A program made the position numbers and the translations under genes. This document shows, in pieces, positions 57,861 to 64,000 of a stretch of DNA of 64,000 bases. This DNA is from JAFGAS01 sp963809875 (GTDB lineage Bacteria > Desulfobacterota > Zymogenia > Zymogenales > Zymogenaceae): positions 186,001-250,000 of the forward strand of contig CAWELC010000009.1 of assembly GCA_963809875.1 (NCBI GenBank). The letters run 5' to 3'. The notes under the pieces are model-generated. The model did no database searches, was not told where the DNA came from, and was given only the letters and a program-made list of their open reading frames with translations. Position 1 is the first letter of the stretch. Every line of letters starts with the position of its first letter.

Positions 57861-58799
57861 TCAGCGCCCATGCTCCTTGAAGTAGTCTGCCGCACCGGGG
57901 TGGAACTTTATCGGGCAATAGGCGGGGGTCATCGATGGGCTTATCTTATAGGAGAGCCCCGCGGAGCTTAGTTCGTTTGCCTTATCAAACAGACGAGTGA
58001 GCAGGGAATCTACCGTCGCTCTATCGAGGCTGCCGGCGGCCAGCAAGAGAATGGGTCGGGCGATTGTCTCATACGGTTTATCGATGGAGGGGTAGGTCCC
58101 CTCGGGTACGACATAGGGAAACCAGATGGGCCACTGGCCGCGGATGCGCGCCAGGTTTTCTCCCGAAACCTCGAGCAGGACGACGTTCGGTCCCATGATC
58201 GAGGTGACGTGGGATACGGGGTAGACGGGAGCGATGCCCGAAAATAGTGCGCCGTCAAACGTCCCATCGACCATCAGCTCCGCGGCGGTGGCATAATCCC
58301 AGTCGAGCCCGACCTCATAGAACGAGGCGACCCCCAGAGCGCTGACCAGGATCGTGGCCGCATAGGTCTCGGGGTCGTCCTTGGGTCCGAGATAGAGAAT
58401 CTTGCCGGAAAGGGCCGTGATGTCTTTTTGGTCTTCGGCGGAGGCAACCATAATGAAATGCTCGACCAAGAGGCCTACCACGGCGGCGGCCAGGGTCCCC
58501 TTCTTCCTTCCGTCGGAGAATCTCCCGATGCCCAGGGAGGCCTCATAGGCCGACAGGGAATCGACTACCGCCAGATCCGCCGATCCCGAAAGGAGGCCCC
58601 CGATGCTTTCCGTGTCGCCTTTCGATTCGACTGTCTTCACGGTAGTGGTTTTGTCCGACATGATCCGGGCAAGCGCCGACCCTACTCGGGCGATATCGCC
58701 CCCGCGGGGCCCCACGGTAAGCACGAGCTCTTCGGCGCGGACATAGCCTGCGGCCAAAGCCAAAAGGAGGATGAGGAGAGATAATCTTATTATTTTCAT
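57861..58799 (-). CDS. TAXI family TRAP-type solute-binding protein
   Basis: Periplasmic binding protein of 312 residues. Signal peptide MKIIRLSLLILLLALAAGYVRA fixes the start at 58799. The TAXI signature is seen as LTVGPRGGDIARVGSALARIM, then VESKGDTESIGGLLSGSADLAVVDS and IALSGKILYLGPKDDPET-like sequence, with WPYxVPEGTYPSIDKPYET typical of the C-terminal lobe (WFPYVVPEGTYPSIDKPYE). TAXI proteins deliver small acids or amino acids to TRAP permeases, but no DctM/DctQ-type gene is adjacent. Confidence 0.88.
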   Translation of the reverse strand: MKIIRLSLLILLLALAAGYVRAEELVLTVGPRGGDIARVGSALARIMSDKTTTVKTVESKGDTESIGGLLSGSADLAVVDSLSAYEASLGIGRFSDGRKKGTLAAAVVGLLVEHFIMVASAEDQKDITALSGKILYLGPKDDPETYAATILVSALGVASFYEVGLDWDYATAAELMVDGTFDGALFSGIAPVYPVSHVTSIMGPNVVLLEVSGENLARIRGQWPIWFPYVVPEGTYPSIDKPYETIARPILLLAAGSLDRATVDSLLTRLFDKANELSSAGLSYKISPSMTPAYCPIKFHPGAADYFKEHGR

Positions 58800-58825
58800 A
58801 AAGATCCGCCTGTGTCGTATGAGAA

Positions 58826-58853
58826 ATTGTATACGATAGGGTGGATATGTCAA
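58826..58853 (-). promoter_or_regulatory. Promoter of the TAXI gene
   Basis: Minus strand TTGACA (58848-58853), 16-base spacer, TACAAT (58826-58831), 26 bases before the start codon. Confidence 0.75.
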
Positions 58854-58916
58854 GGGTATTGTGAGACGGACATTGGGGCTTCGGAATACTATTAAGAGAA
58901 ACTAATTTTTTTTTTG

Positions 58917-58946
58917 TTGACATGAAGCTTTCAGGAACGGTACAGT
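58917..58946 (+). promoter_or_regulatory. Promoter of the 58974 exported-protein gene
   Basis: TTGACA (58917-58922), 18 bases, TACAGT (58941-58946), 27 bases before the ATG. A T9-11 run directly precedes it. Confidence 0.6.
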
Positions 58947-58973
58947 TACCCGAAAAAGGATATATAGTGCGTC

Positions 58974-59633
58974 ATGAGAAGGTTCCTGGTAACCTTTTTT
59001 GTTTTTTTGCTCTTTTTCAGTGTGCGTCAGGACTATTCCTATTGCCGGGAGTTGACCCTCGACTTCGCAGACTTCCCTAAGGACGCCGCCGTGCTTTTCC
59101 GGGCGCAATTCCCTCAGCTCCAGAAGGAATTCAAATCCCTCGGGACCGGATGGGCGCAGCTATTCATATATCATGAGACGGCGCCTGACGGCTACAGGGC
59201 GGCCCTGATCATGAAGCTCGAGCCCGCGACCTTCGGCGTCGACGAGCGGCGGGTGACCCGCACCAAGCTCGACCTGAGGCCGTACGCGGCTTATTTCCTC
59301 GCCCTCGATTCCTATCTCGGGGAGGTGAAAAACTCCTCGAGTGATCCGGACATGCGTGCTCTTATCTCCCGGATGCTGATGAGCATCATGCTCATGAATG
59401 CCCAGGGAGACCGATTCGAGTTTTTCGGGGACACGGATTTCTTCATGGGGGTACGGGAGGCCATCATATCCCCCAATTTTGTCTTCGAGCGCAAGGGCAA
59501 GAAACCGATCACCGTCAAGATGGAGCCGACGGCGGTCGTCAGCCAGGTCTTTATCCTGCCTCCAGCCAGGAATGAGAACAGAAAGCTGACGGAGGCAAGC
59601 CTCATCTACGATTTCTTTTCATTTCAGTACTGA
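58974..59633 (+). CDS. Exported protein of unknown function
   Basis: 219 residues with a signal peptide (MRRFLVTFFVFLLFFSVRQDYSYC, possible cleavage near residue 24). The mature part includes FPKDAAVLFRAQFPQLQKEFKSLG and two amphipathic segments with methionine-rich helix ISRMLMSIMLMNAQGD, then FVFERKGKKPITVKMEPTAV. I do not recognise the family. It is followed by another exported protein gene after 158 bases. The frame is intact. Confidence 0.7.
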   Translation: MRRFLVTFFVFLLFFSVRQDYSYCRELTLDFADFPKDAAVLFRAQFPQLQKEFKSLGTGWAQLFIYHETAPDGYRAALIMKLEPATFGVDERRVTRTKLDLRPYAAYFLALDSYLGEVKNSSSDPDMRALISRMLMSIMLMNAQGDRFEFFGDTDFFMGVREAIISPNFVFERKGKKPITVKMEPTAVVSQVFILPPARNENRKLTEASLIYDFFSFQY

Positions 59634-59791
59634 GGACAACAGGAACAACGATAGGGGGCGTCCCGTTTTCCCTTCGACTTCGGATCAGAATCGATGGAAA
59701 GGCAGGATCGCCCGAATCAGCGAATCACTATCAGGAGAAGTGTGTGACACCAGCGAAAACATCTCGAAGCGAGCGTGGAGGGACCAATACC

Positions 59792-60217
59792 ATGAAATCC
59801 GTAATTCGACTATCCTTACTTGTTTTTGTTCTCATATCGATACTCTCTATCGCCCAACTCGCCTATGCCCAGTGGAACGGGATCGTTCCCTATAAGACGA
59901 CCAAGGGCGAGGTGCTGGCGATCCTCGGCGAGCCGTCGTACGATTCGGGACTGGTCATGATCTATGATCAGAACAAGGCGCCCGCGGACACGAAGGGCGC
60001 AGCCATCTACATCGTCAACGGCATCGTTACCATGGTACGCGTCATCCCCCTCAAGGATCTCTCCGATGGGGATATCTCGGGAACCTTCGGGAAACCGGCG
60101 ACGGTCTCGTTCAGGAATCCGAACGTCGAAGAGCAGGTTTTCAATTCGCCCACCGGTAAGGTCGTCGTGATGTTCACTAAGCAGAATAGGCGGGCCATCC
60201 GTATCGACTATTTTTAA
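59792..60217 (+). CDS. Exported BamE/SmpA-like small protein
   Basis: 141 residues with signal peptide MKSVIRLSLLVFVLISILSIAQLAYA. The mature start WNGIVPYKTTKGEVLAILGEPSYDSG shows the T-K-x-E-V-x-x-x-L-G-x-P pattern found in BamE/OmlA-type lipoprotein folds, here without a lipidation cysteine. A second copy of the idea, DLSDGDISGTFGKPATVSF, suggests a tandem of the motif. The family is not certain. A GTG upstream (59744) gives a poorer start. comF begins 6 bases after its stop. Confidence 0.7.
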   Translation: MKSVIRLSLLVFVLISILSIAQLAYAQWNGIVPYKTTKGEVLAILGEPSYDSGLVMIYDQNKAPADTKGAAIYIVNGIVTMVRVIPLKDLSDGDISGTFGKPATVSFRNPNVEEQVFNSPTGKVVVMFTKQNRRAIRIDYF

Positions 60218-60223
60218 CCACCT

Positions 60224-61030
60224 ATGGCCGATCCCCCTCAGGCCGCCCACCGGCGGCCTTTTTCATTCACTGATCTGACCACGGCACGCGCTGCCTGCCG
60301 CGCCGGCATCAGGCGGACACTGACGGCCCTCGTGGATCTGGTCTTCCCCCCGGTCTGCGTGACCTGCGGCGGGGAGATTTCCAGCGGCCGCCGCCACCTC
60401 TGTGGCGACTGCCTGAGTCGGATCGTCCGAATCGGCCACCCGCTCTGTGTGGTATGCGGGAAGCCCTTCTTCACAGCCGGGGATGCGGACCACCTCTGCG
60501 GCGCGTGCGCCAACAAGAGGCCCCCGTATGCCGAGGCCCGGAGCTTCGGGGTGTACGGCGGTATTCTCCTGGATACGATACACCTGTTCAAGTATCACCA
60601 TCGGGCGTATCTTGCGTCGGTCCTGTCGGAACTCGTGGCGGGACATGACTGGGGCGATTTTCACCCGCGGCGATACGACCTCATGGTTCCGGTCCCGCTC
60701 CACCGGCGGCGGCTCTATGAACGAGGATTCAACCAGGCGATGCTGCTGTGTCGCGGGATCGGAGGCCGATGGGGAATTGAGATTGACGAGACGGGCCTGG
60801 CGCGCATACGGCAGACCGCCCCACAGATACGGCTCACGCCCGCGGAGCGCGAGAAGAACGTGCGCGGGGCCTTTGCCGTGACGGGCCCGGGATTTGCCGG
60901 TAAACGGGTGCTTCTGGTCGACGACGTCTATACCACGGGGGCCACGGTGTCTGAATGTTCCCGGATCCTGATGGACGCCGGGGCCCAGGAGGTCGGGATC
61001 CTCACGGTCGCGCGGGTGGTCATTATGTAG
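60224..61030 (+). CDS. comF: ComF family protein (phosphoribosyltransferase-like)
   Basis: 268 residues: N-terminal zinc-ribbon with four cysteine pairs (CVTCGGEI, LCGDC, CVVCGKPF, CGAC) and a C-terminal PRTase domain with VPLHRRRLYERGFNQAMLL and the PRPP-binding VLLVDDVYTTGATVSEC motif near residue 228. ComF homologues (GntX) support DNA uptake or intracellular roles in non-competent species. The name follows the family; no other competence gene is nearby. Confidence 0.92.
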   Translation: MADPPQAAHRRPFSFTDLTTARAACRAGIRRTLTALVDLVFPPVCVTCGGEISSGRRHLCGDCLSRIVRIGHPLCVVCGKPFFTAGDADHLCGACANKRPPYAEARSFGVYGGILLDTIHLFKYHHRAYLASVLSELVAGHDWGDFHPRRYDLMVPVPLHRRRLYERGFNQAMLLCRGIGGRWGIEIDETGLARIRQTAPQIRLTPAEREKNVRGAFAVTGPGFAGKRVLLVDDVYTTGATVSECSRILMDAGAQEVGILTVARVVIM

Positions 61031-61187
61031 GCGGGCAGGCGCCGGGTTTGGTGTACACCGGGAGGATTGCACCGCCGCGGGCTGCCGGCTTACGCGCTCC
61101 ACGGAGCGCGTGAAATCCGTCCGAGGCAGACGCATGCATCACCGGGCATCGGGGGGGGCGGCAGCCGGCAGGCTGCCGGTCGCGCGG

Positions 61188-61688
61188 CTACTTTGATTTT
61201 ACCGTCACCTTCGCTTCGATATAGACGGCCCCGCCCCCGATCTTGTCCCGAACATTGATCGCGATAGTGTATTTTCCGGGCTGTGCCGTGTCAAAGAGGG
61301 TGATGGTATTGCTTACCGGAACGGATTTTATTCCTTCCGGAGGTGGGATACGGTCGTCGATCAGGTTGGCACGCGTCAGGACCGCCGCGCCGCCGGGATC
61401 GTTCATGACCAGGTCTTCCTGGATCCAGAGATTGCCGTCGGAGTCGAGCTTATAATCGGAAAGCGAAAAGCGGAGATAGATCTTATCGCCCGGATGAAAG
61501 TCCCGGGACTCCCCCGACGGGCCGTCCTTTTCGTGAGAGATGATCAGGTCCTCGGCGGTAAGCCCGTAGGACGTGATACGGCCGCCGGAGCCCGAGCAGG
61601 AAGAAAGGAGGCCGCCCGAGAGGACCAGTGACAAAAGGATGAGGATCGATGCGCCGATCGGCCGCACCGTCATTTTTCTTTGGGTCAT
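61188..61688 (-). CDS. Putative lipoprotein of unknown function
   Basis: 166 residues with a lipoprotein signal (LLSLVLSGGLLSSC, Cys at about residue 31). The mature chain includes FHPGDKIYLRFSLSDYKLDSDGNLWIQEDLVMND and LFDTAQPGKYTIAINVRDKIGGG, suggestive of an immunoglobulin-like or DUF4625-type beta sandwich. No family is recognised. A TTGACA-like promoter (61709-61738) lies upstream, and it is divergent from the GT9 gene. Confidence 0.75.
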   Translation of the reverse strand: MTQRKMTVRPIGASILILLSLVLSGGLLSSCSGSGGRITSYGLTAEDLIISHEKDGPSGESRDFHPGDKIYLRFSLSDYKLDSDGNLWIQEDLVMNDPGGAAVLTRANLIDDRIPPPEGIKSVPVSNTITLFDTAQPGKYTIAINVRDKIGGGAVYIEAKVTVKSK

Positions 61689-61708
61689 GGATGTTCCTCC
61701 TTCCTTTT

Positions 61709-61738
61709 ACTATCGGGCAGTCGTCGGGCTGTTGTCAA
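61709..61738 (-). promoter_or_regulatory. Promoter of the lipoprotein gene
   Basis: Minus strand TTGACA (61733-61738), 18 bases, GATAGT (61709-61714), followed by AAGGAAGGAGG before the ATG. Confidence 0.5.
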
Positions 61739-61761
61739 GACTTTTCTCGCCTTTTTTCGGG

Positions 61762-61790
61762 TTGCTATTTATCCTATTTTATAGTATTTA
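61762..61790 (+). promoter_or_regulatory. Candidate promoter of the GT9 gene
   Basis: TTGCTA (61762-61767), 17 bases, TATTTA (61785-61790); 13 bases from the ATG, so the leader would be very short. Confidence 0.4.
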
Positions 61791-61803
61791 ATATGTTTCT
61801 CGT

Positions 61804-62970
61804 ATGAACTGTAAGCAGAGGCCTCTCATCATAGATACGCGACAAACCAATCGGATCTTACTGATCCGTCTCTCGGCGATCGGGGACGTGGTGCGCACCC
61901 TCCCGGCACTCGCGATGATCAGGAGGCGCTTCCCGCGCGCGTACATCGCCTGGGTCGTCGAGGAGCGGGCCGGAGATATCCTCGTCGGTCGAAAAGACCT
62001 CGACGAGGTGATCGTATTTCCGCGAAGATCTCTCTCAAGAGAGGCCACAAACCCGCTCACCTTTTTTCGGGCCGTTTCGACGGTGCGGGGGTTTGTCCGT
62101 GATCTTCGAGAACGGCGGTTTGACGTCGCGCTGGACTTTCACGGTCTGCTCAAGAGCGGATTGATATCGTTTTTCTCGGGAGCGCCGCTTCGTCTCGGTT
62201 TTGAAGAGGGGTTTAGCAGGGAGATGAACCACCTCTTCTCAAATCGGCACGTCGGCCTTCCCGCACAAAAGATTTCCCGCGTCCAGCGAAACCTCGCGAT
62301 GGCCCGGGCGCTCTGCGGACCGGGCGACGCCCCCGACGTGAGAATCGAGCCGCACGGACAGGACAGGGCCGCTGTCGATCGACTCCTTGAGAAAAAATCA
62401 ACGGGAGCGCGCCCACGTATCATCGTCCACCCCGGGACCTCCGCGAAGACCGCGTATAAGCGATGGGACGCGACGAAATTTGCCGCGGCCGCGGACCTCA
62501 TCCTGTCGCGACACGGCGGCGAGATGATCATTACGGGGGGGCCGGGAGAGGAGGCCATCGTCTCGAAGACGGCGGGCTCGATGAAGCACAAACCGGTCGT
62601 CATCGACGAGCCGCTCTCCCTGCGGGAGCTGGCCGCCCTGTACGAGACGGCCGATATCTACATCGGTGGCGATACCGGCACGATGCATATATCCTCGTTC
62701 GTCGGGACGCCCGTTGTGGCGGTCTTCGGTCCGACCGATCCCGTCGAAAACGAGCCGTACGGCGGGACACCCTTCCGCATGGTGCGCGTCCCGTCTTCAT
62801 GCTCCCCGTGCAGGAAAAAGAGGTGCCGGCGCACGGACTGTTTCGACGGCGTTACGCCCGAGATGGTGGCCAAAGCCGCCGGCGATCTCCTGGCCGAGAC
62901 CGGAAGAGGGGGCCGGAGAGGTCGCGCAACGCTGCCGGGCACGACCGCCGCGGTCTCTCGGGCGAACTGA
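61804..62970 (+). CDS. Glycosyltransferase family 9 (ADP-heptose:LPS heptosyltransferase-like)
   Basis: GT-B enzyme of 388 residues. N-terminal signature NRILLIRLSAIGDVVRTLPALAMIRRRFP is typical of WaaC/WaaF/RfaF-like enzymes. In the C-terminal half, IVHPGTSAKTAYKRWDATKFAAAAD, EMIITGGPGEEAIV and the ADP-heptose site GGDTGTMHISSFVGTPVVAVFGPTDP are conserved. The acceptor is unknown; a LPS inner-core sugar is likely. It is intact and followed by another LPS glycosyltransferase gene. Confidence 0.92.
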   Translation: MNCKQRPLIIDTRQTNRILLIRLSAIGDVVRTLPALAMIRRRFPRAYIAWVVEERAGDILVGRKDLDEVIVFPRRSLSREATNPLTFFRAVSTVRGFVRDLRERRFDVALDFHGLLKSGLISFFSGAPLRLGFEEGFSREMNHLFSNRHVGLPAQKISRVQRNLAMARALCGPGDAPDVRIEPHGQDRAAVDRLLEKKSTGARPRIIVHPGTSAKTAYKRWDATKFAAAADLILSRHGGEMIITGGPGEEAIVSKTAGSMKHKPVVIDEPLSLRELAALYETADIYIGGDTGTMHISSFVGTPVVAVFGPTDPVENEPYGGTPFRMVRVPSSCSPCRKKRCRRTDCFDGVTPEMVAKAAGDLLAETGRGGRRGRATLPGTTAAVSRAN

Positions 62971-63160
62971 ATTTCTCTCGGAGCCGGATAGCCGCGGGGC
63001 GCGCCGCCGCTTTGCAGATGAGGACGTACGGTCGGTGCGAACCATTGAGGATGGACTCGAGATGCCCGAAGCGAATAAGGAGGATCGGCGCGGTCATACG
63101 ACCGCATCGGACATATACTACTCCAGTGAGAGCGTACGAGTACGCCGACCGGATTTCACG

Positions 63161-63937
63161 ATGAAGAAAACGAAAATACCCGTATCGGTATATCTCATTA
63201 CGAAAGACAACATTCGAACGGTCCAGCAGGCCCTTGAGAGCGTCAGGGGATGGGCGGACGAGATTGTCTCGGTCGATTCGGGCAGCACCGACGGCACCCT
63301 TGAGGTCCTCGAACGATACACCGACCGGGTCGCCCTTCGAGAATGGCCGGGCTTTCGCGAACAGTATCAATTTGCCCAGGACATTACCGAAAATCAGTGG
63401 GTCCTTTTTATCGACGCCGACGAAGAGATTCCGGAACAACTCTCCGAGGAGATCCGCTCTCTTTTTAGAACCGGACCGCCTCCTCATGACGGCTATATCA
63501 TTTATCGCAAAACGTTCCATCTCGGCAGGCTCATAAAACACGGCGGGTGGTACCCCGACTATGAGGTGCGTCTCTACCGCAAGGACCGGGCCAGATGGGA
63601 GGGCGGACTCCACGCCAAGGTGCATATCGACGGAACGGTCGGTGAGCTGAAGCACTATTTTCTCCACTACAGTTATCGGGACATATCCGATCAGATCAGA
63701 AAGGTGGACCTCTACTCCGACATCTCTTCGGACGACATGAGAAAGGAGAAAAGAGGGCCGTCTCTTTTCAAGCTCCTGTTTAACCCGCCGTTTCGTTTCA
63801 TCCGCGACTACGTCTTCAAGCTCGGCTTCCTGGACGGCGTTCCCGGGCTGATCATTGCGGTTACGACCGCCTACTATGTATTCATCAAATACGCCAAGCT
63901 CTGGGAGTCCTTACCGATCCGAGGGGAGCGCTCATGA
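63161..63937 (+). CDS. Glycosyltransferase family 2 (WaaE/KdtX-like)
   Basis: 258 residues from ATG 63161. GT-A features are VSVYLITKDNIRTVQQALESVRGWADEIVSVDSGSTDGTLEV, the metal-binding WVLFIDADEEIPE near residue 86, and GYIIYRKTFHLGRLIKHGGWYPDYEVRLYRKDRARWEGGLHAKV, which matches the LPS core beta-1,4-glucosyltransferase WaaE group. A C-terminal amphipathic/hydrophobic helix (GLIIAVTTAYYVFIKY) would attach it to the membrane. A longer start (63062) exists but has poor family fit. Its stop overlaps the next gene ATG. Confidence 0.9.
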   Translation: MKKTKIPVSVYLITKDNIRTVQQALESVRGWADEIVSVDSGSTDGTLEVLERYTDRVALREWPGFREQYQFAQDITENQWVLFIDADEEIPEQLSEEIRSLFRTGPPPHDGYIIYRKTFHLGRLIKHGGWYPDYEVRLYRKDRARWEGGLHAKVHIDGTVGELKHYFLHYSYRDISDQIRKVDLYSDISSDDMRKEKRGPSLFKLLFNPPFRFIRDYVFKLGFLDGVPGLIIAVTTAYYVFIKYAKLWESLPIRGERS

Positions 63938-64000
63938 TCGGAGTCACCGATCCCAAGAGGGGCGCCGCCCGCCGCCGGGAAGAGATCATCGAGGCATTGG
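63934..64000 (+). CDS. Partial gene, start only
   Basis: The ATG at 63934 overlaps the preceding stop (ATGA), and an open frame runs to the window end (MIGVTDPKRGAARRREEIIEAL). The overlap suggests a further gene of the LPS/glycosyltransferase operon. Too little is present to identify it. Confidence 0.6.
   Translation, partial: MIGVTDPKRGAARRREEIIEAL

Overview
The window looks like a chromosomal segment of a GC-rich, Gram-negative anaerobe of the deltaproteobacterial (Desulfobacterota-type) lineage. The evidence is the ilvC-psd-pssA-leuA-leuCDB-asd gene order, a TIGR03960/DUF2344 fused radical SAM gene beside RNase G, a sigma-54 two-component system, LPS core genes (GT9, WaaE-like GT2, RfaE2), AddAB, TAXI-type binding protein and two acyl-CoA synthetases. 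The lineage is inferred from gene content and synteny; no rRNA or tRNA gene was seen. Most genes are housekeeping; no phage, CRISPR array or insertion sequence is visible.

Layout. 1-9450: branched-chain amino acid and aspartate-family biosynthesis (ilvB 3' end, ilvC, leuA, leuC, leuD, leuB, asd) with phosphatidylethanolamine synthesis (psd, pssA) embedded. 9450-14705: a large membrane/coiled-coil protein of unknown role, ecfT, truA, bioY and a TPR-like protein. 14717-20278: DUF488 gene plus exported protein (minus strand), then the radical SAM/DUF2344 protein and RNase G. 20279-22600: groES-groEL behind a perfect CIRCE operator. 22966-27739: TPR protein, two lipoproteins (one a parvulin), asnS, and a polymer-forming (bactofilin-like) membrane protein. 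27810-37447: minus-strand HDAC-like, fadD, addB and addA. 37627-41672: PAS histidine kinase, sigma-54 activator, then a -24/-12 promoter driving a receiver-DUF4388, TPR and Roadblock gene set. 42018-49629: DUF2520 reductase-like protein, AsmA, rfaE2, nitrilase-family amidase, threonine dehydratase, CPBP protease, thioredoxin. 49806-53142: amino acid permease, DSD1-type PLP enzyme and arginase-family enzyme in one apparent operon. 53460-61688: CreD-like protein, acyl-CoA synthetase, Ntn-hydrolase-like protein with TAXI binding protein, small exported proteins, ComF, lipoprotein. 61804-64000: LPS glycosyltransferases, running off the end.

A dominant property is interruption of otherwise well conserved genes by single-base indels. 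Outside addA I resolved about 28, of which about 24 are one-base insertions, often in short homopolymers; addA carries roughly ten more. Catalytic motifs are preserved on both sides of the breaks, so consensus error is more likely than gene decay. I report such genes as single CDSs and give the break positions.

No wholly new system could be demonstrated. The best leads are the sigma-54-controlled receiver/DUF4388-TPR-Roadblock module next to its likely activator, the permease/DSD1/arginase-like operon, a penicillin-acyltransferase-like protein that seems to have lost its nucleophile beside a TAXI binding protein, and the uncharacterised 733-residue protein after asd.
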